From assembly GCA_017495105.1 (NCBI GenBank), contig JAFEIL010000337.1:1-55339 (forward strand): DNA of 55,339 bases, read 5' to 3'. Both the position numbers and the translations under genes were made by a program. Shown here piece by piece: positions 42,345 to 50,370 of the stretch; within the stretch, counting starts at the first letter, position 1; each line of letters begins with the position of its first letter. Origin of the DNA: Emticicia sp. GTDB taxonomy: Bacteria > Bacteroidota > Bacteroidia > Cytophagales > Spirosomataceae. Under the pieces are notes generated by a model. The model did not search any database. It saw only the letters and a list, made by a program, of their open reading frames with translations, and was not told the DNA's origin.

Positions 42345-43587
42345 TCAATATTGCCACCGGGTCGATTTTTGATGCTTTTCTTGCGGGCATATATCCTGCC
42401 AAAATAGTGGTTGTGATGCCGAAAATCATTCCTAGACCGTAATATTTTGGTTCAAACAAAATCGGGAATGTTTTTATATCAAGAAAATCTCCCGCATCAA
42501 AAGGCATGGATGAAAGTAGATAACTTAAGCAAAAACCAATAATAATGCCCAATAATGCACCTAAAATACCAATAATGATTGATTGGATTAGGAATATTGA
42601 AACGATGTCGTTTCCTGCAAAACCAGTGGCTTTTAGAATAGCAATGTCTTTCATTTTATTGATTACATTCATGTTCATAATATTATAGATGCCAAAACCA
42701 GCTACTACCAAAAGTGTAATAGAAACCATGATTACCATTCCGTTGCGGATTTTATCACCTGCCAAAAACGCTGAGTTGGCTTCGGCCCAATCTTGGGTTT
42801 TGTAACCGTACTGGTTTTTCAAAACTTTGGCATAAGTAAGAGCCGCTTGAGAATCTTTCATTTTTATGTGAATATCAGTCACGAAACTCTTGTCTTTTTG
42901 TAGAATTTCTTGCACCATCGACATATTGGCATAGCACTTTACACCATCAACTGTTTGGATACCAAAACCAAAAATTCCTACAATTTTGACTAGTTTTAGA
43001 TTTCCTGTGGGTGTCGTAACAGTGATTTTATCGCCTACTTTTACGTTGAGATTACGAGCTAAAACCTTACCCATCAGAATTCCGTTGGGAGTTGAAAGTA
43101 AAGATTCTAAATTGCCTGATTTAATACGTTTTTTTAGGTCGTATAGTTTATCTTCTTTTAATACATCGACCCCTGAGATTTGCCCCGAAAAGGGAACAGG
43201 CCCTTTATTGAAGAAAACTTGCGAACTTATCTGTGGAGAAACACCCAAAATTACTGGCTCTTTTTCAATATTTGCCGCAATCTGAAGTCCGTTTTTGATG
43301 TTAATTAATTCATTTTTAGGTAATTGATGATAAATAATATTGAAATTCGATGGGTTGGCCTCTTCAATAATGCTTGGATGATTGCTCGTTATTTCTTTAT
43401 AAATTCTGATGTGCGGCGATGAGTCGAGAGCCGAATCTTCAAGGAATTTATTGACACCCTTAATGACCGAAATCATGACGATAAACATCGCAATTCCGAA
43501 AGTAACGCCCAGCATCGCAATCAATGTCTGACGTTTTTTTGTCAGTAGGTGAGTTTTGGCTATTTGGAGTGATATTTTTAGATTCAT
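42337..43587 (-). CDS. ABC transporter permease, MacB/FtsX type
   Basis: 416 residues. One membrane segment near the N-terminus (about 20-43) is followed by a large periplasmic MacB_PCD domain (to about residue 280) and three membrane segments of the FtsX domain near the end, with A-R-K-A-S-K-I-D-P-V-A-I-L-R-G as C-terminus, the classical LolC/MacB ending. It works with the ATPase at 41543 and the adaptor at 43699. The topology is that of a mechanotransmission exporter. The substrate (antibiotic, peptide, lipid or lipoprotein) is not known. Confidence 0.92.
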   Translation of the reverse strand: MNLKISLQIAKTHLLTKKRQTLIAMLGVTFGIAMFIVMISVIKGVNKFLEDSALDSSPHIRIYKEITSNHPSIIEEANPSNFNIIYHQLPKNELINIKNGLQIAANIEKEPVILGVSPQISSQVFFNKGPVPFSGQISGVDVLKEDKLYDLKKRIKSGNLESLLSTPNGILMGKVLARNLNVKVGDKITVTTPTGNLKLVKIVGIFGFGIQTVDGVKCYANMSMVQEILQKDKSFVTDIHIKMKDSQAALTYAKVLKNQYGYKTQDWAEANSAFLAGDKIRNGMVIMVSITLLVVAGFGIYNIMNMNVINKMKDIAILKATGFAGNDIVSIFLIQSIIIGILGALLGIIIGFCLSYLLSSMPFDAGDFLDIKTFPILFEPKYYGLGMIFGITTTILAGYMPARKASKIDPVAILRG

Positions 43588-43672
43588 TTTTTGTGGGGGT
43601 ATTGGGCGGCAACCGTTTCCAGTTCGCTGAGTGGTTTCTTATGAATAATCAAATTTACGTTTCTCATTTTTC

Positions 43673-43691
43673 GGCGAACAGAATGTTCGCC
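43673..43691 (+). repeat. GAA-loop hairpin between adaptor and permease genes
   Basis: GGCGAACA-GAA-TGTTCGCC is a perfect 8-bp stem with a GAA loop, 19 nt in length, the same size as H2 of the RAYT-associated modules (for example 178-196). The flanks do not match those modules. It could be a stray member of the same hairpin family or a weak intercistronic element. Confidence 0.6.
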
Positions 43692-43698
43692 CCACATT

Positions 43699-44799
43699 TT
43701 AATTTCCTAGCACCAAAACCGATTTTTCGGTTAAACCTGACTTAACTTCTACCATATCAAGGTTTTCAACGCCTTTCGTGATTTTGATTTTCTTTTTATC
43801 GCCGTTTTCTTCAATCCATACCGAATCTCGGCCTACTAAATAGTTTTTTGGAATCGTCAGTACACTTGGACTTTCCGAAACCACAATGTTTGCTTCAATC
43901 GTCATGCCGTAGTAGGCGTTGGGTTTTTCTTCCATAAATTCGGCATCGACTTTGAATGTTTGGTCGGCTTTATTGAGTTTTGGGTAAAGTTTGGTCACTT
44001 TTGCCTTGAAGATTTTGTCTTTATAAACATCAATTTTTACTAAAACTATTTGTCCGATTTGCACTTTCACAAAGTCTGATTCGTCGATGGCCAATTGAGC
44101 ATAAACTTCGTTGGCATCACCTACTAATGCCACCGCTTCGCCACGTCTAACGAGTTCGCCTTGTTTTTTATAAATTTCGTAGAGCTTTCCTGCTTCAAAG
44201 CTTTTTATTCGATAATTATCTTCTTCACGGGCATTGACTTTGAAGTTCGACTGTGAGTTTTGTAAATCTACATACAATTGATTTTTTGTACGTAGCCACG
44301 CTTTTCTGCGAGCCGAGACATCATTCTTGGAGGTTTGGAAAGCTAATTCTGCTCGTTCATACTCTATGCGAGTGGTGGCATTACGGTCGTAAAGTTCCTT
44401 ATATCGTTTGAAATTAATTGAATCATTGGCCAATTTTGTACGAGCATTTCGGGTCTGAGCTTCGAGTTCATCAAGAATCGGTGAGTTATTATTGAAGTTA
44501 GCTTCCGATTGGCGTAAAATATTGCTCGAAGCTTCCACTCGAGCTTCTTGTGAGGCACTTTCAAGTTGAAAAAGCAATTGGTTTTTGCCAACAGCATCAC
44601 CCTCAAATGCTGTTTGTTTTATTAAAAAACCATCAGCATTGGCAGTGAGTTTGTATTCATTTTTTGGATAAATATTCCCTGAAGCATAAACTGCTTCGGT
44701 GAGAGATTTATATTGAGGCGAAGTGTTGGTGTTCTCTGTTTTTTTGCAGGAAACAAATATACCAACGAAGATTAAAGTAAGTAGGCAACTATTTTTCAT
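43699..44799 (-). CDS. HlyD/MacA-like periplasmic adaptor lipoprotein
   Basis: 366 residues with a lipoprotein signal (F-V-S-C, Cys17 by eye). A barrel-sandwich hybrid domain around A-D-G-F-L-I-K-Q-T-A-F-E-G-D is followed by a long coiled coil (about residues 100-190), the second half of the lipoyl domain and a beta-barrel. It is the first gene of the leftward unit. Adaptors like this link inner-membrane ABC or RND pumps to TolC. No outer-membrane protein gene is in the unit, so a genome-encoded TolC-like partner is expected. The 111-bp gap to the permease holds a GAA-loop hairpin. Confidence 0.9.
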   Translation of the reverse strand: MKNSCLLTLIFVGIFVSCKKTENTNTSPQYKSLTEAVYASGNIYPKNEYKLTANADGFLIKQTAFEGDAVGKNQLLFQLESASQEARVEASSNILRQSEANFNNNSPILDELEAQTRNARTKLANDSINFKRYKELYDRNATTRIEYERAELAFQTSKNDVSARRKAWLRTKNQLYVDLQNSQSNFKVNAREEDNYRIKSFEAGKLYEIYKKQGELVRRGEAVALVGDANEVYAQLAIDESDFVKVQIGQIVLVKIDVYKDKIFKAKVTKLYPKLNKADQTFKVDAEFMEEKPNAYYGMTIEANIVVSESPSVLTIPKNYLVGRDSVWIEENGDKKKIKITKGVENLDMVEVKSGLTEKSVLVLGN

Positions 44800-44899
44800 T
44801 TGATGTTTATACTTTCTGAGGTACGAAAAATATCTTTCTTAAATATTACCCAAAGGTGTATCTAAATTATAGAATCATCAAGAAATTTTGAACGAAGCG

Positions 44900-44982
44900 G
44901 AAGAAAAAAACATTGAGGCAGTAATAAGTTTGCCGTTGAGTAAAGAAATATTTAATTTTGTGCTTAATTGTTCGTTTTAATA
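44900..44982 (+). pseudogene. Possible short gene remnant
   Basis: A plus-strand frame reads N-I-E-A-V-I-S-L-P-L-S-K-E-I-F-N-F-V-L-N-C-S-F before a TAA (44978-44980), with no start codon. It resembles the tail of an unidentified protein. The candidate promoter at 44929-44960 lies inside it, so one of the two readings may be chance. Confidence 0.2.
44929..44960 (+). promoter_or_regulatory. Bacteroidota-type promoter of the lipocalin-like gene
   Basis: TTTG (44929-44932), 20 bases of spacer, then TAATTTTG (44953-44960). This is the consensus TTTG-N19-21-TAnnTTTG and the best complete promoter in the window. The ATG is at 45032, giving a leader of about 65 bases. Confidence 0.65.
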
Positions 44983-45031
44983 AATTGTTCAACACTAAAT
45001 TTAAACACTTCAAATTAAAAAGCCAAAGTCT

Positions 45032-45511
45032 ATGAAAATCTCATCAAATTTTAGAAAATTACTTATATTACTTGTTTTGTCGTCATTGTCGATGCTAATA
45101 ATAAATTGTTCGAAATCTGATTCAGACGCATCGACACCTACTGCTCAGATTGTGGGAACATGGAAAGTTATAAGTATTTTAGTAAAAGAAGGAACAAAAT
45201 CAGAAGTAGACCAATTTCCAGCATTATTACTTTTTTTCCCATGTTTCAAAGATGTTTCATTTACATTCAAAAGTAATGGAGACTTATCTGCTTCAGTTCC
45301 TGCGGCATGCCAGTCAACAGCAGATAATATTATTGGAACAAGTGGCTCTGCTAAATATGAAGTAACAGAAGGGAAATTAATTATTACGGATACTGATGGA
45401 ACAAAAACTACAGAAGATTTATCGTTTAGTGGTAGTCAAATGACTTGGGCGTCATCAGAAACAAAAGGTGGCACAGTTACGACTACGAAAGTTGTTTTAA
45501 CAAAGCAATAA
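45032..45511 (+). CDS. Lipocalin-like domain lipoprotein
   Basis: 159 residues. The N-terminal signal ends at a lipobox (L-I-I-N-C). The Cys is followed by S-K-S-D-S-D, an acidic/serine-rich stretch of the kind that can act as a surface-export signal in Bacteroidota lipoproteins. The mature domain starts I-V-G-T-W-K-V, the lipocalin G-x-W, and has F-T-F-K-S-N-G-D-L and Y-E-V-T-E-G-K-L-I-I, as in Lipocalin_4/5 families. It likely sits at the outer membrane, possibly facing outward; ligand unknown. It has its own promoter (44929) and terminator (45534). Confidence 0.85.
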   Translation: MKISSNFRKLLILLVLSSLSMLIINCSKSDSDASTPTAQIVGTWKVISILVKEGTKSEVDQFPALLLFFPCFKDVSFTFKSNGDLSASVPAACQSTADNIIGTSGSAKYEVTEGKLIITDTDGTKTTEDLSFSGSQMTWASSETKGGTVTTTKVVLTKQ

Positions 45512-45533
45512 ATAGTCAATAAAATATAACTAT

Positions 45534-45567
45534 TAGCTCATTGCCTACAGCGATGAGCTATTTTTTT
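45534..45567. terminator. Terminator between lipocalin-like gene and recX
   Basis: TAGCTCAT (45534-45541) and ATGAGCTA (45553-45560) form an 8-bp stem with an 11-base loop, followed by seven T. The stop codon of the convergent recX gene (45558-45560) is inside the right arm. Confidence 0.85.
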
Positions 45568-46025
45568 GGAATAATCTTCCCAATCATTTCCCAAACCAAA
45601 TCAGCTTCAAAACCTTTGCCAAGGGCATATCGAGCGAGTTTTTGCTTTACAATCAAAGGCTGTTTTTCGGTGCGAAGTTCGTGCTTTTTCTTTTCGAGAA
45701 TTTCTTGTAAAGTATTGATATAATCCTCATCTTCGATTTCAGCCATGCCTACTTTTATGCAATATTCTGAGAGTTTCCGGGCTTTAAGTTCGTACTTTAT
45801 TTTCTGCCTTCCCCATTGTTTTACTCGAAATTTGCTTCCTGCAAAAATCTTGGCAAAACGTTCTTCGTTTAGGAAATTATCTTCAATCAGATACGCAATT
45901 ATTTCTTCGGCTTCGTCGCCCCAAACCTCCCATTTTTGCAAACGCTCACGCACTTCTGCATGCGTTCGCTCTTGATACGCACAGAAGTTGGCAGCTTTTA
46001 CGAGTATGTCACGGCGGGTTATCAA
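45558..46025 (-). CDS. recX: RecX family regulatory protein
   Basis: 155 residues, the usual RecX size, made of three-helix repeats. The start C-A-Y-Q-E-R-T-H-A-E-V-R-E-R-L and Y-L-I-E-D-N-F-L-N-E-E-R-F-A-K-I-F are hallmark segments. F-R-V-K-Q-W-G-R-Q-K-I-K-Y-E-L-K and the C-terminal repeat complete it. RecX binds RecA filaments and limits their activity. recA is not next to it. Its start is preceded by a 15-bp tandem repeat (46031-46105). Confidence 0.93.
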   Translation of the reverse strand: MITRRDILVKAANFCAYQERTHAEVRERLQKWEVWGDEAEEIIAYLIEDNFLNEERFAKIFAGSKFRVKQWGRQKIKYELKARKLSEYCIKVGMAEIEDEDYINTLQEILEKKKHELRTEKQPLIVKQKLARYALGKGFEADLVWEMIGKIIPKK

Positions 46026-46030
46026 TTTGG

Positions 46031-46105
46031 TTATTGGGAAACTAGTTATTGGAAAACTGCTTATTGGAAAATTAGTGGTTGGTGTTTCACTTATTGGCGA
46101 ATTGG
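46031..46105. repeat. 15-bp degenerate tandem repeat, five units
   Basis: Units are TTATTGGGAAACTAG (46031), TTATTGGAAAACTGC (46046), TTATTGGAAAATTAG (46061), TGGTTGGTGTTTCAC (46076) and TTATTGGCGAATTGG (46091). It lies upstream of recX and downstream of the convergent side of the ABC exporter. Confidence 0.8.
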
Positions 46106-46178
46106 TTTATTCTTTGACTTCCTGATAAACGCACGGGCGGCCTCGAAGTTTACTAGTAATCGATTGCCCAATCACCAA

Positions 46179-47993
46179 TTACAATGTTTGCATCGAACTT
46201 AGTTTTTTGTAGAAACCATCTTCGATTTTCAAAAGTTCGTCGTGTGTGCCACGCTCAATGATTTGTCCTTGGTGAATAACCAAAATTTGGTCGGCACTCT
46301 GAATCGTACTCAGGCGGTGGGCAATTACGAGTGTTGTGCGATTTTTCATCAAATTAGTGAGGGCTTCTTGTACCAATTTTTCTGATTCGGTATCAAGTGC
46401 CGAAGTCGCTTCATCAAGAATGAGTATCGGTGGATTTTGCAAAATAGCCCTTGCAATAGATAAACGTTGGCGTTGGCCACCTGAAAGCTTTGTGCCTCTA
46501 TCGCCAATAACTGTCTGATAGTCAGATGCTTGTTGCATAATAAATTCGTGAGCATTCGCAATTTTAGCGGCCGCCATTACTTCTTCCAAACTTACGTTTT
46601 CTCCAAAAGCAATGTTGTTAAAAATCGTATCATTGAATAAAACGGCTTCTTGCGTAACGATTCCCATGAGTTTGCGAAGCGAATGCTGCGAAACATCTTT
46701 AAGGTCAAAACCATCAATCGTGATTTGTCCAAAAGTAGGGTCGTAAAATCTCGGAATCAAGTCGGCAATCGTTGATTTTCCACCGCCCGAAGAGCCAACC
46801 AAAGCAATAGTTTTTCCTTTTTGGAGTGTAAAATTGATGTTTTTCAAAACCTCAACATCGCCTTCATAAGAGAAACCAACGTTTTGTGCTTCGATGCTGC
46901 TGCCAAAATCTTTGATTTGAATCGCATTTGATTTATCTTTTATAAGTGCTTGATTATCAACTAACTCTAAGATTCTTTCGCCCGAAGCTAGGCCTCTTTG
47001 TGCCGAACTGAAAGCATTTGAAATATCTTTGGCCGGACGCATCACTTGCGAAAAAATAACTATATAACTGATGAATTCTGAAGCGGTCAATTCAGATTTT
47101 CCATCAAAAATCAATGAGCCTCCGTAAAGCAAAATGCCGATTACGACAAAAACGCCCATGATTTCGGAAAAAGGTGAAGACATTTCTCGGCGAGAAGCTA
47201 ATCCAAAAATAGCATTTCGATAGCCTTGATTTTCGGTACGAAATTTTTCGGTAATAAACTTTTCTGCCACAAAGCCTTTCACGACACGCATTCCACCAAA
47301 GGCTTCGTCCATTAAACTAATTAGATTACTTAGGCGTTGTTGACCTTCGCCTGCGTCACGTCTCATACGTTTCACGAGCGTAGAAATAAAAATCCCTGAA
47401 ATTGGAATCACCAACAGAGCAAAAAATGTCAGATTCCAAGAAATATAAAAAAGCGAAGCAATATAAAATATAAACAGAAAAACCTCTTTAGTAGCAGCCG
47501 AAAAGGTGTTAGCAATCGAGTTTTCAACTTCCTGTACATCGGTTATGATGCGAGAAATAAGATTTCCTTTGCGTTCATTACTGAAAAATCCGAGATGAAG
47601 ATTAATTGAATTATCAAAAACTGCTTGTCGGAGATTTGACACCATATTGGCTTTGAATTTTTCTAAAAGTCTTATACTAATATATTTAAATATGTTGGCC
47701 AACAAAACCGAAACCGCAATAACTCCACAGACAAACTGCAATGCACCGAATTTTCCGTGCTGAGTCAAAAACTGACTGAAATAGAAATTAAACTGGCTTT
47801 TTAGGTCGAAAATTGATGTAGGTTTTGATACTGCCTCAAAGGCGATTTTATCGAATAAAACATCTAAAAGAGGCATCAAAAGTGTAAAATTGAGTACACC
47901 AAATAAACTTGCCAAGATAGAAGTAATGACAAATGGCACAATAAAACCACCAAGTGGCTTGGCGTATGAAAGTAATCGAAAGTAGTTTTTCAA
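46179..47993 (-). CDS. MsbA-type ABC exporter, half transporter
   Basis: 604 residues. Six membrane segments of the ABC exporter type (residues about 15-310) precede a nucleotide-binding domain with Walker A G-S-S-G-G-G-K-S-T, the Q-loop G-I-V-T-Q-E, signature L-S-G-G-Q-R-Q-R, Walker B I-L-I-L-D-E-A-T-S-A-L-D and H-loop I-A-H-R. Lipid A/lipid flippases (MsbA) and multidrug exporters share this plan. It lies downstream of the MATE gene on the same strand, separated by a strong palindrome at 48044. Confidence 0.93.
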   Translation of the reverse strand: MKNYFRLLSYAKPLGGFIVPFVITSILASLFGVLNFTLLMPLLDVLFDKIAFEAVSKPTSIFDLKSQFNFYFSQFLTQHGKFGALQFVCGVIAVSVLLANIFKYISIRLLEKFKANMVSNLRQAVFDNSINLHLGFFSNERKGNLISRIITDVQEVENSIANTFSAATKEVFLFIFYIASLFYISWNLTFFALLVIPISGIFISTLVKRMRRDAGEGQQRLSNLISLMDEAFGGMRVVKGFVAEKFITEKFRTENQGYRNAIFGLASRREMSSPFSEIMGVFVVIGILLYGGSLIFDGKSELTASEFISYIVIFSQVMRPAKDISNAFSSAQRGLASGERILELVDNQALIKDKSNAIQIKDFGSSIEAQNVGFSYEGDVEVLKNINFTLQKGKTIALVGSSGGGKSTIADLIPRFYDPTFGQITIDGFDLKDVSQHSLRKLMGIVTQEAVLFNDTIFNNIAFGENVSLEEVMAAAKIANAHEFIMQQASDYQTVIGDRGTKLSGGQRQRLSIARAILQNPPILILDEATSALDTESEKLVQEALTNLMKNRTTLVIAHRLSTIQSADQILVIHQGQIIERGTHDELLKIEDGFYKKLSSMQTL

Positions 47994-48043
47994 TTGTGTA
48001 TTAAAAAAATGTTAATATTGCAAAGTTCGTTAAAATACAGCTA

Positions 48044-48076
48044 AAACCTATAAGGTTTCGCAAACCTTATAGGTTT
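48044..48076. repeat. 15-bp perfect palindrome with CGC loop
   Basis: AAACCTATAAGGTTT (48044-48058), CGC, AAACCTTATAGGTTT (48062-48076). Each arm is itself partly self-complementary (AAACCT...AGGTTT), so it can fold as one long or two short hairpins. It lies 10 bases after the MATE stop, between MATE and MsbA-type genes. It may act as a terminator, but the exact form is one I recall as dispersed in Bacteroidota genomes. Confidence 0.75.
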
Positions 48077-48086
48077 GGTTTGAAAT

Positions 48087-49463
48087 TTAAACTGTCATAG
48101 TTTTCCAACGTCCTCTTCGGAATACAAAAATCGCCACAATAGCTAGAATTGACTCACTGATAGCTATTGACCAAAATACGCCTGAAGGTCCCCAATCAAG
48201 AGTTTTTGCCAAGAAATAAGCGAGTGGAATTTCGATTAGCCAAAAACAAACAAAGTTTATAATTGTTGGCGAAAGTGTATCGCCCGCACCATTCAATGAT
48301 TGCCCGATAACCATTCCGTAGCCAAAGAAAATATAGCCCAAACATACGATTTGTAAACATAAAACGCCATTGGCAACTACAGTAGGGTCATTACTGAAAA
48401 TCTCGACAAAATTTTTGGCAAAAAAAGCAAATATTAGTCCGACAAAAAGCAAGAATATCATATTGTAGAAAGCTGTTCGCCAAACTGAGGTTTCAGCACG
48501 ATCGGGTTTTCCAGCACCAAGATTTTGTCCAACTAAAGTTGCAGCTGCATTCGACATTCCCCACGATGGCAAAATCGTGAAAATAATAATACGAATCGCG
48601 ATTGTGTATCCAGCCACAACCTCACTTCCGAAAGTCGAAAGAATACGAGTCAAGAAAATCCAACTTGCCGACTGAATTAAGAATTGTCCGGTTCCGCCCG
48701 CAGCTACACTTAGTATATTTTTGCTTACTTCTTTATTTGGTACAAATTGTTTGGCAAGAATCTGAATATTTCCATTTCCGCCATAAAGTGCGTATAATTG
48801 ATACAAAACGCCTATAGTTCGACCAACAGTTGTAGCAATTGCGGCACCTTCAACCCCAAAACCCAAAACCGGAATCAATATAAAATCCATTATAATATTG
48901 ATTAGGTTTGCCAATAAAATCGAACGCATGGCCGTTGAGGCATCGCCCGCACCACGCAAAGCTCCGCTCAAAGTATAAAGTAAAACGATTGATGGACTAC
49001 TCGCAAAAATAATGCGTGTAAAACTTGAGCCTTTTTCAATCAAATGTTCATTTCCGCCCATTAATCTCAGAATGTCTTCGGCAAAAACAAAGCCCAATAT
49101 GCCAACCGAAATACCTAAAACCAACGAAATCATAATGACTTGAGCTACTGCCAAACCGCCACCAATTTTGTTGCCTTCGCCTACTCGACGAGCCACAATC
49201 GCAGTAGCAGCAGCACTCAAACCAATGGCTAACGAATAAATTAAAGTTAGTACCGATTCGGTCAGACCAACAGTTGCTACACCTTCCGTACCTACATAGC
49301 GAGCCACAAAAAACGCATCAACGACCGCAAAAAGCGACTCGCCAATCATCTCCAAAATCATAGGTACTGAAAGCAGAAAAATTGCACGATTAATGCTAAT
49401 ATCTGTATAGCTTTGCTCTTCGCCACGAATGGCATGCATGAATAATTGTAAAATTTTTCGCAT
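48087..49463 (-). CDS. MATE family multidrug exporter
   Basis: 458 residues with twelve membrane segments in two related halves. Family segments: V-P-M-I-L-E-M-I-G-E-S-L-F-A-V-V-D near the N-terminus, F-V-A-R-Y-V-G, G-A-L-R-G-A-G-D, and in the second half A-A-A-T-L-V-G-Q-N-L-G-A-G and Q-S-L-N-G-A-G-D-T. It exports cationic drugs or metabolites in exchange for Na+ or H+. A 218-bp AT-rich gap with no recognisable gene lies upstream. Confidence 0.95.
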   Translation of the reverse strand: MRKILQLFMHAIRGEEQSYTDISINRAIFLLSVPMILEMIGESLFAVVDAFFVARYVGTEGVATVGLTESVLTLIYSLAIGLSAAATAIVARRVGEGNKIGGGLAVAQVIMISLVLGISVGILGFVFAEDILRLMGGNEHLIEKGSSFTRIIFASSPSIVLLYTLSGALRGAGDASTAMRSILLANLINIIMDFILIPVLGFGVEGAAIATTVGRTIGVLYQLYALYGGNGNIQILAKQFVPNKEVSKNILSVAAGGTGQFLIQSASWIFLTRILSTFGSEVVAGYTIAIRIIIFTILPSWGMSNAAATLVGQNLGAGKPDRAETSVWRTAFYNMIFLLFVGLIFAFFAKNFVEIFSNDPTVVANGVLCLQIVCLGYIFFGYGMVIGQSLNGAGDTLSPTIINFVCFWLIEIPLAYFLAKTLDWGPSGVFWSIAISESILAIVAIFVFRRGRWKTMTV

Positions 49464-49681
49464 GAAAAAAATATAAGTCTGAAAGGCTCAGATTAAAAAT
49501 AAAATTAAGTAAATCGGAAACTGAGAGAATTATAGAAATAATCTCCCGTAAAAGAAATAAGAAGAAAATAGTTTGTACTAAACAAACTCACCTAAGAAAA
49601 TCATGGGCTTTTGTAGATTTTAAGCTACAAAATTAGAAATATGTTTTTTAACAAAAAATATTTAATGAATAAAATTCAAAG

Positions 49682-50272
49682 TTACGCCCTAATTACCCCA
49701 CGCCTCAGGAGCTCCCAAAAACATTTGGCCGTAGCTGCAATATCTATGCTGGCATCGTGAGCGTCGCTGATTTTCTGATTAAATAATTTATAGTGTAATT
49801 CTTCTAATTTAGGCCATTTGTAGCCGTTTTTGCCCGAAATTCGACAAAAATTTACAATATTTTTGTTTTTCATCGTACAAAAACTTCGTTTGGTCAAAAT
49901 CGGTTTTGTATCAAATTCCTTCCTAACAAACTCTGCTCCGACAATATTTCTATCAAAATCAAAATTATGGGCAATCAAAATGGATGATTCTGTAATTGCA
50001 TCAGCAAAAATATCCAGTACTTGTGTTAAATCATATCCTTCGGTTTGTGCTTGTTCGTTTGTTATTCGGTGAATGAGCGTAGCCTCTCGTGGAATCGAAA
50101 AACCTTCGGGTTTGATGATGTAGTTGTGTTTGGCAGCAAGTGTACCATTTTCATAAAATTCAATAAAAGCTAATTGCACCAATCGAGGCCAGTTATTGAC
50201 TTGCGTGATTGGTGCATTGTAGAACTGTGGTAATCCAGTACTTTCGGTATCGAAAAAGAGGACTTTTCGCAT
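49682..50272 (-). CDS. DnaQ-like 3'-5' exonuclease
   Basis: 196 residues from the ATG at 50272. An in-frame Met 27 bases upstream would place the start inside the inverted repeat at 50281-50358, so I did not use it. DEDDh motifs: F-F-D-T-E-S-T-G (Exo I Asp and Glu), L-I-A-H-N-F-D-F-D (Exo II), and H-D-A-S-I-D-I-A-A-T (Exo III, His and Asp). Similar to the exonuclease domain of DNA polymerase III epsilon and to RNase T. Cytosolic; substrate unknown. It is transcribed leftward alone. Confidence 0.9.
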   Translation of the reverse strand: MRKVLFFDTESTGLPQFYNAPITQVNNWPRLVQLAFIEFYENGTLAAKHNYIIKPEGFSIPREATLIHRITNEQAQTEGYDLTQVLDIFADAITESSILIAHNFDFDRNIVGAEFVRKEFDTKPILTKRSFCTMKNKNIVNFCRISGKNGYKWPKLEELHYKLFNQKISDAHDASIDIAATAKCFWELLRRGVIRA

Positions 50273-50280
50273 TATATAAA

Positions 50281-50358
50281 GGCTTTCGGCTGTCAGCATC
50301 GGCTGTCAGTATTTTGGTAAATTATAAATTCAAATCTGATAGCCGACTGCCGAAAGCC
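50281..50358. repeat. Inverted low-complexity repeat upstream of the exonuclease gene
   Basis: GGCTTTCGGC (50281-50290) pairs with GCCGAAAGCC (50349-50358), and CGGCTGTCAG (50300-50309) pairs with CTGATAGCCG (50336-50345, one wobble). It lies between the exonuclease start and the permease stop. Confidence 0.75.
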
Positions 50359-50370
50359 GACTGCTCTAAA

